Assembly: GCA_017935245.1 (NCBI GenBank)
Contig: JAGBHZ010000018.1
Coordinates: forward strand, 1-62,986
DNA length: 62,986 bases
Source of the DNA: Alphaproteobacteria bacterium
Lineage (GTDB): Bacteria > Pseudomonadota > Alphaproteobacteria > Rs-D84
Direction: 5' to 3'
How positions within the stretch are numbered: position 1 is the stretch's first letter; every line of letters starts with the position of its first letter. A program made the translations under genes and the position numbers. A model generated the notes under the pieces. It searched no databases and was not told the DNA's origin. It saw nothing but the letters and a program-made list of their open reading frames with translations. Below, one piece after another: positions 42,638-52,112 of the stretch.

Positions 42638-44869
42638 ATGGTAAAAGAAATTATCGAAAGAATTGATTCTCAGCAGTTATCAGACGCACTGTCTGAACGT
42701 TATTTGTCATACGCGGTCAGTACGATTGTATCCCGTGCATTGCCCGATGTTCGCGATGGGTTAAAGCCGGTACATCGCCGAATTTTATATTCTATGCTGC
42801 GTCAAAAGTTATCACCAAATGCGGCGTTTCGCAAATGCGCAACGGTTGTTGGTGATGTGTTGGGGCATTACCATCCACATGGGGACAGTTCTGTCTATGA
42901 TGCGATGGTTCGCTTGGCCCAGGATTTTTCCGTGCGTTATCCATTAATTGATGGCCAGGGTAACTTTGGTAATATCGATGGCGACCCCCAGGCGGCGTAT
43001 CGTTACACTGAATCCAAGATGACCGATGCCGCCATGTTGATTATGGAGGGTCTGGACGAAGACAGTGTTGATATGATGCCAAATTTTGACGGCACAACAA
43101 TGGAACCGGTCGTTATGCCGGGTGCGTTTCCAAACCTGTTGGCAAATGGCGGTATGGGGATTGCGGTTGGTATGGCAACGAATATCCCAACCCACAACGT
43201 AGCCGAGGTTTGTGATGCCTTAACCCTGGTGGTTGATAAACCAGATGCCACGACCGCCCAAATTATGAAAAAAATGGTTGGGCCGGATTTTCCAACAGGT
43301 GGCGTATTAATTGATTTTTTTGATACAATTGTAAAAAATTATGACACGGGTCGTGGCGCGTTTCGTGTGCGTGCCCGCTGGGAAATCGAAGAACTGGAAC
43401 GCGGCACGTACCAGGTTGTTGTTACCGAAATTCCATACGGGATTGTAAAATCTAAACTGGTTGAACAGATTGCGACGCTAATTGATGGTAAAAAATTACC
43501 ATTGGTTGATGATGTTATTGATGAATCTACGACCGATGTTCGCATTGTTATCACGCCAAAGTCCAAGAATATCCCAGCCGACAAAATGATGGCGCATTTA
43601 TTTGCGATGACGGATTTGGAATCACGCTTCAATATGAATTTTAATGTGATTGATTCCAATGGTGCGCCACGTGTAATGCCGATTGGGGATGTGTTGCGTG
43701 AATTTATCGCGCACCAGAAAAGTGTCCTTTTGCGTCGCACAACGTGGCGATTGAACAATATTGCACGTCGTCTGGAAATCTTGGGCGGGTTGCTGGTTGT
43801 GTATTTGAATCTGGACCGTGTTATTGAGATTATAAGAACAGAAGACGATGCCAAGGCTGTATTGGTTGCGGAATTCAACCTGACCGATATCCAGGTAGAG
43901 GCAATTTTAAACACGCGCCTGCGTTCATTGCGCAAACTGGAAGAAATGGAAATCAAACGCGAAGATGCTGCCCTGCGCGAAGAACAGCGCCAATTACAAG
44001 AATTAATGGCCAGTCCCGACATGCAAAATGACCAGTTAAAGGCATGGTTTGCAGATATTAAAAAGCGTTATGATAAAAAGACCACCCTGGGGCGGCGTCG
44101 CACGACATGGACCGAACAAACCGAAGAAATTGTTGTTGACGCGGATGAATTTATTGAAAAAGAACCATTAACAATCATCTTGTCAACAATGGGTTGGATT
44201 CGCGCGGCCAAGGGACACCTGGATTTAAATGCGCTGGATATGAAGTTTAAAGAGGGCGACGAATTACAGTTTGCGTTCCATGCAATGTCCACAGATAAAA
44301 TCAATTTGTTTGCATCCGGTGGCAAGATGTTCACACTGTCCGCGAACGAATTGCCGTCGGCACGTGGTTTTGGTGAATCTGTGCGAATGATGGCCGATAT
44401 TGGCGCAGATGAAACAATTGTTCGTGCGTTTGTTTTGGACATGCGCGCAAAATATTTGGTTGTGGGTCGTCATGGTGTTGGATTTGTTGTGTCGGGTGAA
44501 AACTGTCTGGCCCAGACCCGCAACGGGAAACAGGTTATGAACGTTGACGCGAAAAATCCGGCGATTATGTGTGTGCCGGTTTCGGGTGATATGGTTGCAA
44601 TGTCGGGTTCAAATGATAAATTGCTGATATTTGCAACGTCTGAGATTCCCGAAATGTCCCGCGGCAAAGGGGTAATTTTACAGAAATATAACGCCGAACG
44701 TACCTATGTATTGGATGTTATGTTCTTTGATGCATCTGATGGATTTGGCTGGACAACGGGGCGGGGTACAACGAAACTGGCCGATTGGAAGCCATGGGTT
44801 GCGCGTCGTGCGTCCCAGGGTCGAACGATTCCAATTGGTTTCCCACGCAGTGGTAAATTCGGAAAATAA
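42638..44869 (+). CDS. parC: DNA topoisomerase IV subunit A
   Basis: 743 residues, the length of ParC rather than Gyr[21 protein letters not shown] and [11 protein letters not shown] open the breakage-reunion domain. [19 protein letters not shown] is the quinolone-pocket helix, with Ser and Asp at the drug-contact positions. The catalytic tyrosine is in [10 protein letters not shown] near residue 118. The C-terminal pinwheel lacks a canonical GyrA box; a weak [11 protein letters not shown] is present. It decatenates daughter chromosomes together with ParE, which is not in the window. Start ATG 42638; a TTG 9 bp upstream is less likely. Confidence 0.92.
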   Translation: MVKEIIERIDSQQLSDALSERYLSYAVSTIVSRALPDVRDGLKPVHRRILYSMLRQKLSPNAAFRKCATVVGDVLGHYHPHGDSSVYDAMVRLAQDFSVRYPLIDGQGNFGNIDGDPQAAYRYTESKMTDAAMLIMEGLDEDSVDMMPNFDGTTMEPVVMPGAFPNLLANGGMGIAVGMATNIPTHNVAEVCDALTLVVDKPDATTAQIMKKMVGPDFPTGGVLIDFFDTIVKNYDTGRGAFRVRARWEIEELERGTYQVVVTEIPYGIVKSKLVEQIATLIDGKKLPLVDDVIDESTTDVRIVITPKSKNIPADKMMAHLFAMTDLESRFNMNFNVIDSNGAPRVMPIGDVLREFIAHQKSVLLRRTTWRLNNIARRLEILGGLLVVYLNLDRVIEIIRTEDDAKAVLVAEFNLTDIQVEAILNTRLRSLRKLEEMEIKREDAALREEQRQLQELMASPDMQNDQLKAWFADIKKRYDKKTTLGRRRTTWTEQTEEIVVDADEFIEKEPLTIILSTMGWIRAAKGHLDLNALDMKFKEGDELQFAFHAMSTDKINLFASGGKMFTLSANELPSARGFGESVRMMADIGADETIVRAFVLDMRAKYLVVGRHGVGFVVSGENCLAQTRNGKQVMNVDAKNPAIMCVPVSGDMVAMSGSNDKLLIFATSEIPEMSRGKGVILQKYNAERTYVLDVMFFDASDGFGWTTGRGTTKLADWKPWVARRASQGRTIPIGFPRSGKFGK

Positions 44870-44895
44870 AAAACCGGCAATGCCGGTTTTTTTAA
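44869..44895. terminator. Bidirectional terminator after parC
   Basis: Stem 44871-44878 / 44882-44889 (AAACCGGC/GCCGGTTT) with T-run, shared with the convergent secreted-protein gene. Confidence 0.8.
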
Positions 44896-45614
44896 TATGT
44901 ACACCCCGTGGTTGATATTGAAAAAGTGCCTTTCTCATCATAATACGTACCAACCGGTAAATAGCACGCTTCTGCAGATGTTCCATTGCCGGCCGTTACT
45001 GTTCCTCGTGCCAAGGTTGTTCGGGATGAGTTTGTGTAAATATTTGATGCCAATGGGCATTGGGTACAATCTGAACTTATTGATGCGGGTTGTGAATAAT
45101 ATCCAGCCGAACAGTTGGTGCATCCCAAGCCCGAAGCGCCATCGCTTTCAATTGCGCGAACGCCGTATCTATTATACTTTCCAGCTGGACAAGCATATAC
45201 GTCGCCATAATAATCGGTTGATGTTATACTGCCATCATCACAACCCAAACCACCAATAAAATACCCTTTGGCAGGATGTGTATACCCAGAACTGGTTGTC
45301 CATGGAACTTTCATAGTGGCAACTGTTTTACATATTGTCTCGTCGCTGTAACAGACTATATTATGTGTTGCTTTATAATTTTCGCTGTTATACAGATAGT
45401 ATCCGCCATACGGCATACAGTATTTATAAATACCAGAACCAAAATCATCTGCGAAACCGGTGGTACACCATTTGGCAGATGTATCGCAAAAACTGGTATG
45501 TCCTGCATCGTCCCAGTCCCCACATGTAACCGTACTGCAATAAACGGTAGTTGCATGTGCATTGGTAACAGAAATCATCAGCCCCAATGTCGTTATAAAA
45601 AATATTTTTTTCAT
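44892..45614 (-). CDS. Secreted cysteine-rich repeat protein
   Basis: 240 residues. Signal peptide MKKIFFITTLGLMISVTNAHA, then a mature part with about 18 cysteines. Residues 150-200 show CPAGKYNRYG and GCTNCSAGYYSQPASISSDC, which resemble the GCC2/GCC3-type ephrin-receptor-like cysteine repeats. Such proteins are exported and disulphide-bonded, likely at the cell surface. CAGGAG precedes the ATG. A leader RNA with a terminator ends 24 bp upstream of the start, so expression may be attenuated. Function unknown. Confidence 0.72.
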   Translation of the reverse strand: MKKIFFITTLGLMISVTNAHATTVYCSTVTCGDWDDAGHTSFCDTSAKWCTTGFADDFGSGIYKYCMPYGGYYLYNSENYKATHNIVCYSDETICKTVATMKVPWTTSSGYTHPAKGYFIGGLGCDDGSITSTDYYGDVYACPAGKYNRYGVRAIESDGASGLGCTNCSAGYYSQPASISSDCTQCPLASNIYTNSSRTTLARGTVTAGNGTSAEACYLPVGTYYDEKGTFSISTTGCTY

Positions 45615-45637
45615 ATTTCTTTCTCCTGTTGTTTTGT

Positions 45638-45797
45638 GAAAAAAACAAAACCACCGAAAACATTCGAGTGGTCAGGAGGTTCGAAACAATCCATTGAATT
45701 GTGTGCTTATTTATATATATCGCAACCCTCCTGACAACATATAGCCAGGAGTTTTTATGTTTTTCGTCCTTGTTGGACGCAATGGAACGGGTTTCGA
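45638..45797 (-). ncRNA. Leader RNA with competing hairpins and terminator (candidate attenuator)
   Basis: An extended -10 (TGCTATAAT, minus strand, 45812-45804) starts a leader of about 160 nt. In order it can form CAGGAG/CTCCTG (45746-45751 with 45728-45733), or an alternative 9-bp stem (45727-45735 with 45671-45679). A terminator (45650-45658 with 45663-45672, T-run 45649-45638) follows 24 bp before the cysteine-rich gene. The alternative stem overlaps both neighbours, so the three hairpins are mutually exclusive. The terminator begins with GACCACTC, like the island leader at 9207. Confidence 0.55.
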
Positions 45798-45941
45798 CAC
45801 CCCATTATAGCAAAACCGCCATAACACCACTATTATAACTGAATGTTTTGCTTTGTGCAAATGGTTCGCTAAATAAAAGTTTAAATCAAAATTCAAAGCG
45901 CACAGTTCAAAGTTAAAATATGAAAAAAACAAGCACTGTCG

Positions 45942-46069
45942 TCATACCGGCGTCAGGCCGGTATCCATTGTATTCCATCATGTTTTGAAATCAAGGAAAC
46001 ACAATGGGCCCCGGCCCAGCATCACCCAAAAATTCAAAAGAATTTTTCGGGGCCCGAACGCCGGTATGA
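45942..46069. repeat. Extragenic palindromic repeat element
   Basis: 128 bp with perfect 11-bp terminal inverted repeats (TCATACCGGCG / CGCCGGTATGA) and nested inner stems (GGGCCCCG with CGGGGCCC; AAAAATTC with GAATTTTT). No coding capacity. Similar CCGGCGT-type palindromes are widespread intergenic repeats in several alpha- and gammaproteobacterial genomes. It lies between the cysteine-rich gene leader and lpxI. Confidence 0.75.
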
Positions 46070-46120
46070 TGATAGTGTTTAAGTTTTTCTGCCTTTGAAC
46101 TCTGCGCTTTGCGGTTTAAA

Positions 46121-46149
46121 AAATCCCGCCAAACGGCGGGATTTTTTTA
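46121..46149 (-). terminator. Terminator of lpxI
   Basis: Stem 46121-46130 / 46135-46144 (AAATCCCGCC/GGCGGGATTT) with T-runs, directly behind the lpxI stop. Confidence 0.85.
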
Positions 46150-46971
46150 TTCATCCATTGCAACGATAAATATTCCGCGTTTATTGGCCTGGGCGATAAC
46201 GGCGGGTTTGTTCACAACAAAGCATGTTTTTGTATTTACCACAATCCCGCGCAGGTTTGCATCCGCCACCGCATTTACGGTATCAACCCCAATCGCCGGT
46301 ATATCGATACGCAGATCCTGGCCCGGTTTGGTCATTTTTGCAAAGACGCCACTTTTTCGTTTGTGGTTTGCGCGCATTTCCACCACCCGGTTCAGCATTC
46401 GTGCGGTTCCTTCGGCGGCTTCGACGGCGATGACCTGTTTATCGACCACGACCGACGCGCCAATATCGGCGGCGCCGATGGTGTGTGAAACCTCAATCGC
46501 ACGTTCAATATTCTTTTTGTCGGTTGTGCTGGGTTTTGCACGGGTTTGAACGCCCGCCACTTCAAATGTTAATTCCGGTGCCAAATCTTGGGCCGCGACA
46601 ATTTCAAATCCCATTTTTTCCAGTTCTTTATTTAATGCAACCGCCATTGAATCATACCCCCGTTGATTTTTCATGATTTTCAGTAATGTCCAAAATGTTG
46701 TCCAATCTGGTCTAATATCCGCCAGGTTTGGGTGTCCCAACGCGCCGACAAATGTAACGTATCGAATTCCACGTCTGCGCGCCGCCCGAATTGCGCGCCC
46801 CGCGTTCCCCAGTCGCACGACCAAATCAGGCTTTAAATCGGGGTTAACAAAGTTTTTTAAACCAATAATAAATACGTCCCACCCCGCGCGTTTCAACGCA
46901 TCCCGTGTAAAGAACGGCAGGTCCAACGCCCCCGCAACCAATGCAATTTTTTTATCTGTGTTTTTCTTCAT
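46147..46971 (-). CDS. lpxI: UDP-2,3-diacylglucosamine diphosphatase LpxI
   Basis: 274 residues, family DUF1009. KKIALVAGALDLPFFTRDAL opens the first domain and RPDWTTFWTLLKIMKN lies near residue 88. The second domain carries IGASVVVDKQVIAVEAAEGT near 170 and PAIGVDTVNAVADANLRGIVV near 225 with the catalytic Asp region. LpxI makes lipid X from UDP-diacylglucosamine in the lipid A pathway and is the alphaproteobacterial replacement for LpxH. lpxA and lpxB are not in this window. It is monocistronic, with a clear terminator. Confidence 0.9.
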   Translation of the reverse strand: MKKNTDKKIALVAGALDLPFFTRDALKRAGWDVFIIGLKNFVNPDLKPDLVVRLGNAGRAIRAARRRGIRYVTFVGALGHPNLADIRPDWTTFWTLLKIMKNQRGYDSMAVALNKELEKMGFEIVAAQDLAPELTFEVAGVQTRAKPSTTDKKNIERAIEVSHTIGAADIGASVVVDKQVIAVEAAEGTARMLNRVVEMRANHKRKSGVFAKMTKPGQDLRIDIPAIGVDTVNAVADANLRGIVVNTKTCFVVNKPAVIAQANKRGIFIVAMDE

Positions 46972-47060
46972 AATTCATATGGTACGCGTAAAAGGCACTG
47001 GAATCAAGTTTCAATTTATGTTAAAATTCCATTAAATATGTTTAAGTTAGGCCAATTACA

Positions 47061-47825
47061 ATGAAAAAGATATCATATTTTATACTGATGGCATTGGTTT
47101 CGGGTGCGTCGCATGCCGCATTTGATGCCGATATGTTTGTTCGTGAAATTAAAACCGGTGTTGATGTTGTCGCCGCACCAACGGTTGCGACATATACGAT
47201 TGACGATGCGCCCGGTGCCCTGGGGGCCGAAGTGTACGAAACGGTGGGCGCCGTCAATGACGACGATATTCGCATGTTTGTCCCAACATCAATGTATGTT
47301 CGTATGGGTGGCGGGTTAAACCTGGGGTTTGCTTCGTCGCATGCATTATATGACGGGGTGGAACATGAATCTTCGGGTTCTTATACGGCACAAATTGGCC
47401 TGGGGTGGAATTTGTCATCATATGTTCGCACAGAACTGGATTTCCAGACAACGACATTGAAATTCTCGGATGTTGATAATGTTGCTGCAAATTATCAGAC
47501 GGTTGGTGGTATGCTGTATTTTGATTTGGCGCGCCGCTATGTTCAAACCGGTGATATTACGCGTCGTCGTACATTTGTGCCGTTTATGGGTATTGGTGCG
47601 GCGATTGGCGCATATGAATTTGACGGTCAAAATGGTGCCGATGGTGTTGTTTTTGCGGCACCACGTGCAACGGTTGGATTTAATGTCATGTTCACTGATT
47701 TAATCGGCCTGGATGTTTATTATCAATACCAGATGATGATTGGTAATGGATTTGGATGGGGTGCGCATGCCGGTGGCTGTGATAATATCAGTAATATTAT
47801 GGCGTCATTGCGGGTTAATTTCTAA
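47061..47825 (+). CDS. Outer-membrane beta-barrel protein
   Basis: 254 residues. Signal peptide MKKISYFILMALVSGASHA. The mature N-terminal 65 residues are soluble; then alternating amphipathic strands follow (YVRMGGGLNLGFASSHAL, YTAQIGLGWNLSSYVRTEL) up to the C-terminal ASLRVNF, ending in the phenylalanine typical of BamA-dependent barrels. About eight strands are likely. It is the first of two adjacent barrel genes. Substrate or ligand unknown. Confidence 0.75.
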   Translation: MKKISYFILMALVSGASHAAFDADMFVREIKTGVDVVAAPTVATYTIDDAPGALGAEVYETVGAVNDDDIRMFVPTSMYVRMGGGLNLGFASSHALYDGVEHESSGSYTAQIGLGWNLSSYVRTELDFQTTTLKFSDVDNVAANYQTVGGMLYFDLARRYVQTGDITRRRTFVPFMGIGAAIGAYEFDGQNGADGVVFAAPRATVGFNVMFTDLIGLDVYYQYQMMIGNGFGWGAHAGGCDNISNIMASLRVNF

Positions 47826-47840
47826 GTGGGGGTGTTGGTT

Positions 47841-48488
47841 ATGAATAAAAAGATTCTATTTTCATTGTTTGCGTTAATGCCAATGGTTGCAAATGCGGCG
47901 ATTCCATATCGCGTAGAACAGGTTAAAATGCCAATTCCTGAAACACCAACGGGCCATGACCCAGAATCATTTGCGCGTGAACATCGGTTCTATATCGGCG
48001 GGGCGTATAATTTTTCAATGTGGTCTGATTATAATGATGGCGCGGTTTCTGTAAATGGTAAAAATACATCATCGTTTGATGCGGTTGCCGGTATTCGCAT
48101 TTATGATACCTTTAGATTAGAAGCAAACTATATCCGCACCAATGCCGAATGGGATGCGTTTAAATTAACATCAGATATGGCGTTTGTTAATGCAATTGTG
48201 GATGCGCGCATTGATAATATGTACCGTCTGTTCCGGTCGCAAATGATTGTGCCATATGTTGGTGCCGGGGTTGGTTTGTCATGGAACAGTGCGGATGGCG
48301 CCCATCTGGATAAAAAAATCAGTCCGGCTGCCGCGGCCCTGGCGGGGATTGCGATTGAATTTGGTGAACACTTTACATTGGATTTTGGATATCGTTACAT
48401 GTACATGTTTGAACCAAAAATTGACGCAATTTCTGACTTTAACCCAATCGCGCATCAGTTTCGCGCCGGCATACGTGTAAATTTCTAG
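47841..48488 (+). CDS. Outer-membrane beta-barrel protein (OmpA/Opa-like porin fold)
   Basis: 215 residues from the ATG at 47841. Signal peptide MNKKILFSLFALMPMVANA. The strands FYIGGAYNFSMWSDY, AVAGIRIYDTFRLEANYIRT, VPYVGAGVGLSWNS and FTLDFGYRYMYMF form an eight-stranded surface-antigen barrel, ending RAGIRVNF. It lies 15 bp after the previous barrel gene and shares the same terminal signal; the two may be distant paralogues. GGGGG precedes the start. Confidence 0.78.
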   Translation: MNKKILFSLFALMPMVANAAIPYRVEQVKMPIPETPTGHDPESFAREHRFYIGGAYNFSMWSDYNDGAVSVNGKNTSSFDAVAGIRIYDTFRLEANYIRTNAEWDAFKLTSDMAFVNAIVDARIDNMYRLFRSQMIVPYVGAGVGLSWNSADGAHLDKKISPAAAALAGIAIEFGEHFTLDFGYRYMYMFEPKIDAISDFNPIAHQFRAGIRVNF

Positions 48489-48489
48489 G

Positions 48490-49413
48490 ATGAATATGTG
48501 CCCGTTCTTTGGAAAATGTGGTGGGTGTAGATTTGATTTTGCATCCACACAGTATCGTGAACAAAAAATGTCCACATTGCCAGATATACCATTAATGGGT
48601 AACGCGGTATGGATTGAAGCGGGGCGTCGCCGTCGGGGGGACTTTTGTTATGGTGGCGGGGTCTTTGGATTGTTTGAATCACGAACAAAAAATATAATTC
48701 CGATTACGCATTGCCCAAATGTTACAGAAAAGATAAATTTAATCTTGCCAATGTTGGCGGTATTGCCATGGGTTGGAACTGGGGCGTGCCTGGTTACGGA
48801 ATGTGATAATGGCATTGACGTGAATATAACGTCCAGTGTGCCGTATGTAACCCCAGATTTCAGAAAGTCTGTTGAAAAATTACCGGTTTTACGGGTTACA
48901 TGGAACGATGCAATTGTCTTTTGTAAAGATACCCCCCGGGTCAGTTTTGGTAATGCAACCGTTGAATATCCGCCAAACGCATTTTTACAGCCAACCGTTG
49001 TTGGTGCGGATATCTTGCGTGATATGGTGGTTGACGCGGCGCATGGCGCAGCGCGTGTGGCGGATTTATTTTGTGGTTTGGGGAATTTTACATACGCATT
49101 GGGTGCCGATGGTTTTGATATTGTTGGCACGGGGGTAAAGCGTGATTTGTTCAAGAATCCATTGACGATTGCAATGCTAAATAATTACGACTGTATTGTG
49201 ATGGATCCGCCACGTGCCGGTGCCGATGCCCAGTGTCGTCAACTGGTGCTAAGTAATGTTGGTCGTATAATCTATGTGTCATGTAATCCAAATACATTTC
49301 GTCGTGATATGGAAACGTTGACCCGTGGTGGTTATAAATTAAAGACATTAATTCCCGTCGATCAATTTGTAGGCAGTGCGCATTGGGAATTGTTTTCTGT
49401 GTTTGAAAAATAA
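48490..49413 (+). CDS. TrmA/RlmD-family RNA (uracil-5-)-methyltransferase
   Basis: 307 residues, shorter than E. coli RlmD (433) because the TRAM domain is absent. The iron-sulphur cysteines are in CPFFGKCGGC at the N-terminus. The catalytic domain has VADLFCGLGNFTYAL (SAM-binding, near residue 190), IVMDPPRAGAD near 236 and IIYVSCNPNTFRRD with the catalytic cysteine near 263, then LIPVDQF. It forms m5U in 23S rRNA or tRNA. The ATG at 48490 or 48496 could serve as start. It is close behind the barrel gene (1 bp). Confidence 0.88.
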   Translation: MNMCPFFGKCGGCRFDFASTQYREQKMSTLPDIPLMGNAVWIEAGRRRRGDFCYGGGVFGLFESRTKNIIPITHCPNVTEKINLILPMLAVLPWVGTGACLVTECDNGIDVNITSSVPYVTPDFRKSVEKLPVLRVTWNDAIVFCKDTPRVSFGNATVEYPPNAFLQPTVVGADILRDMVVDAAHGAARVADLFCGLGNFTYALGADGFDIVGTGVKRDLFKNPLTIAMLNNYDCIVMDPPRAGADAQCRQLVLSNVGRIIYVSCNPNTFRRDMETLTRGGYKLKTLIPVDQFVGSAHWELFSVFEK

Positions 49414-49452
49414 AAAACTGGCGATGTACAAATTTTTTGCTATAATCGGCGC

Positions 49453-50496
49453 ATGTCTAGAATATTGAATTTTTTATTTGGGCCGTCGGCCGCAAAAACA
49501 ACGGCGGGTGTACTGGCGGATAAGTTTGGGTTAAAGTTACAGGGGGACAAAAATGCCCCGGTTCGTGGTGTTGCACCGATTGCGGATGCGCGCCCGGGCC
49601 AATTGGCGTTTTATTCCACCGAACGCAACAGTGCGGCGTTTAAGATTCTGCCGATTGATGTGCTGCGAAATACGCGCGCAACGGTGATTTTATTACAACC
49701 AGACCAGGTTTCCGACGCGCCCGCGGGTGCAACATTGCTAATCACGGACAGTCCACGTGGCAACATTGTAAAAATTCTGGGGGAAATTTATCGTGAAAAG
49801 CCACGTTTTGGTATTGATAAAAATGCCCATGTTGCACGTGGTGTGTTCTTTCGCAAAAAACGCACGGTTTATATTGGTCAATTTGCAACGGTCGAACGTG
49901 GTGCGGTGATTGAACCCGATGTTAAGATTTATCCCGGGGCGTTTATTGGTCGCAATGTAACGCTGGGGCGTGGAACGGTTGTACAGACCGGTGCGCACAT
50001 TGAAAATGCAACAATTGGTGCGGAATGCGTTATAAATGCCAATGCTGTTATCGGCAAGGATGGATTTGGATATACCCGTCAAAATGGAAAAAATGTATTT
50101 ATTCCGCATGTTGGTCGTGTTGTGCTGGGGGATCGTGTATCGGTTGGTGCAAACACATGTATTGACCGTGGTGCAATGACGGATACGCGCATTGGCGACG
50201 GGACAAAAATTGACAATCTGTGCCAGGTTGCACACGGTGTTGTCGTTGGTTCTGAATGCTTTTTGGCGTCTGGAACGGGATTGGCCGGTGGTGTTGTATT
50301 GGGTGATCGGGTCTTGCTGGGGGGACATGTTGGTGTTGCCAACGGGGTCAAGATTGGCAATGACGCATCCGTTGGCGCAAACAGTGGCGTTTTCAGAAAT
50401 ATCCCCGACGGTCAATCGCAAATGGGATATCCGGCGGGTCCGGGTACGGAATTTATGCGCCACTATGCATGGTTAAAGAAACATTCTAAACAGTAA
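49453..50496 (+). CDS. lpxD: UDP-3-O-acylglucosamine N-acyltransferase
   Basis: 347 residues. The N-terminal uridine-binding domain has APIADARPGQLAFYSTERN; then left-handed beta-helix hexapeptide repeats run from about residue 115 to 310. The active-site histidine region is NLCQVAHGVVVGSECFLASG near 257, with GKDGFGYTRQNGKNVFIPHV before it. LpxD adds the N-linked acyl chain in lipid A synthesis. It precedes fabZ, the conserved order. Confidence 0.94.
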   Translation: MSRILNFLFGPSAAKTTAGVLADKFGLKLQGDKNAPVRGVAPIADARPGQLAFYSTERNSAAFKILPIDVLRNTRATVILLQPDQVSDAPAGATLLITDSPRGNIVKILGEIYREKPRFGIDKNAHVARGVFFRKKRTVYIGQFATVERGAVIEPDVKIYPGAFIGRNVTLGRGTVVQTGAHIENATIGAECVINANAVIGKDGFGYTRQNGKNVFIPHVGRVVLGDRVSVGANTCIDRGAMTDTRIGDGTKIDNLCQVAHGVVVGSECFLASGTGLAGGVVLGDRVLLGGHVGVANGVKIGNDASVGANSGVFRNIPDGQSQMGYPAGPGTEFMRHYAWLKKHSKQ

Positions 50497-50518
50497 CAAG
50501 GGCAGGGGGAACAAAGAT

Positions 50519-50959
50519 ATGATTGATGCCAAGGGGATAGAATCTGTGATTCCACATCGTGGCAATATGCGTTTGGTGGATGAAATTCGTGAATATTCTG
50601 ATACATCTGCGGTTGGGATTAAATACGTCCGCGATGATGAATTTTGGTGTGCGGGCCATTTTCCGGGCAAACCGATTATGCCGGGCGTGCTTCAGGTTGA
50701 AGCATTGGCGCAAACCGCATGCTTTGTCGCGTTTAAGCGTATGGACCCCGCAGAAGCGGCCCAGACCCTGGGGTACTTTACGACCATGGAAAAAATTAAG
50801 TTTTCACATATGGTACATCCCGGCGATAAATTGGAATTACACGTTGAATTATTGACGTCCAAGATGCGCCTGTACAAGTTTCATGGTATCGCAATGGTTG
50901 CCGGCAAAAAGGTAGCCGAGGCAACATTTTCCGCCGTCTTGCAACATCGTGATTCATAA
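50519..50959 (+). CDS. fabZ: 3-hydroxyacyl-ACP dehydratase FabZ
   Basis: 146 residues, hot-dog fold. The catalytic His and Glu are in GHFPGKPIMPGVLQVEALAQ near residues 47-66. VIPHRGNMRLVDEI at the start and KIKFSHMVHPGDKLELHVEL near 92 match. It dehydrates 3-hydroxyacyl-ACP and supplies both phospholipid and lipid A acyl chains. GGGGG lies before the ATG; a terminator (50963-50985) follows. Confidence 0.94.
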   Translation: MIDAKGIESVIPHRGNMRLVDEIREYSDTSAVGIKYVRDDEFWCAGHFPGKPIMPGVLQVEALAQTACFVAFKRMDPAEAAQTLGYFTTMEKIKFSHMVHPGDKLELHVELLTSKMRLYKFHGIAMVAGKKVAEATFSAVLQHRDS

Positions 50960-50960
50960 G

Positions 50961-50989
50961 AAAAATCCCGCATTTTGCGGGATTTTTTA
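50961..50989. terminator. Bidirectional terminator after fabZ
   Basis: Stem 50963-50971 / 50977-50985 (AAATCCCGC/GCGGGATTT) with T-run, shared with the convergent 165-residue gene. Confidence 0.85.
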
Positions 50990-51484
50990 TTTTATACGCT
51001 TCGCTTCATGTTCAATATCAACACGCATCACGCGTTTCGTATTGTTAAATTCATCCATTGCACGTTCTATTTTTATGCGTGGACGTTTTGGTTTTACATT
51101 TTCACTGCGCTTAATGGCGCGGTATAAAAATGCGTTATGTCTTATCAGACGCTTGTTCAACCACAGTTGTGCAGCGTATTCATTGTGCGCAAAATCTGGA
51201 TTTTGTTTCAGGTATGGCATCATATTTGCCATGATTAGCCCCAGTAATTCATTGATGGTTTCTGGGTCTGATGCAATCTTGGAATCTGGCGAAAATGTCA
51301 ATGAAAAGAACGATTTTGCATGAAATGCTAATTCTTCGGCCACATCACGATTGTATGTCAGTAATTCGGCCCAATTATCAGGGATGTCGCTTTGGCGAAT
51401 ATATGATTTATGTGTTCTTTGTATTACAATATTTTTGATATGTGGCAGATATGCCGTCTTAAAAATTTGTTCGGCGTATGTCAT
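50987..51484 (-). CDS. 165-residue uncharacterised basic protein
   Basis: Not recognised. A soluble helical protein starting MTYAEQIFKTAYLPHIKNIV, with NEYAAQLWLNKRLIRHNAFL in the middle and a basic tail (KPKRPRIKIERAMDEFNN). It begins 3 bp after the stop of the next gene upstream on the same strand. Both have a helical body and a lysine/arginine-rich tail, so they may be distant relatives. Confidence 0.6.
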   Translation of the reverse strand: MTYAEQIFKTAYLPHIKNIVIQRTHKSYIRQSDIPDNWAELLTYNRDVAEELAFHAKSFFSLTFSPDSKIASDPETINELLGLIMANMMPYLKQNPDFAHNEYAAQLWLNKRLIRHNAFLYRAIKRSENVKPKRPRIKIERAMDEFNNTKRVMRVDIEHEAKRIK

Positions 51485-51487
51485 TTT

Positions 51488-52033
51488 TTATCTTTTTGGT
51501 TTATACTGTGAAACATCGATAAATTCGGCTTTGACCTGGTTATGAATATCCATGTCGTTTTTAAATCTTTGGATTCTGGCGCGTTTGCGACGAATATCGC
51601 TTTCACGTGTGTTGGTTTGAAATATTCCGCGCTTTGTTTTTTTGAAAACCAGGTTTTGTATGTATGGATTTTTTGTGTACAGTTCGGCCTTAAATTGATC
51701 TTTGGCGGCCTTGCGTCCGGCGCGTCGTGCGTCGCGGTCGGGATATTCAATATATCGCATCGTATATTCCGACAAATAATCTGCCATATGTGTTGTCAAT
51801 GTATTCAGAAATTTAATTTCACGCGGATTTGAACAAATGCGTAAATAAAATCTTGATTCGTCGATTAAAAATTGTTCGGCGTCTGCGGTGTATGCATATT
51901 CGTGAAACCATCGATCACGCAGACTTTCAACATTGTCATATGACCTGCCAAATTTTTCCAAAAACTTCCCCAAAATATATTCTTTGAATCTCAGGAATTC
52001 TTGAAATGCGGCACTGTTCTTGTTCTTTGACAT
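51488..52033 (-). CDS. 181-residue uncharacterised basic protein
   Basis: Not recognised. 181 residues from the ATG at 52033, with AAGGATG upstream. The start MSKNKNSAAFQEFLRFKEYI is helical; tyrosine and arginine are frequent (HEYAYTADAEQFLIDESRFY, EYTMRYIEYPDRDARRAGRK). The C-terminus is very basic (RRKRARIQRFKND). First gene of a two-gene operon with the 165-residue protein. The basic tails could bind nucleic acid (inference). Confidence 0.62.
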   Translation of the reverse strand: MSKNKNSAAFQEFLRFKEYILGKFLEKFGRSYDNVESLRDRWFHEYAYTADAEQFLIDESRFYLRICSNPREIKFLNTLTTHMADYLSEYTMRYIEYPDRDARRAGRKAAKDQFKAELYTKNPYIQNLVFKKTKRGIFQTNTRESDIRRKRARIQRFKNDMDIHNQVKAEFIDVSQYKPKR

Positions 52034-52112
52034 TATACATCCTTGGGTTTTAGCCAGTGCAAGTATAACACACAAAAAAAACGTTTGTCAATGAATAAGT
52101 TGTTAATCCCAA

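Noticed and set aside
45942..46069. Insertion sequence or miniature transposon
   Set aside because: Terminal inverted repeats exist but no target-site duplication was identified and nested palindromes fit an extragenic palindromic repeat better.
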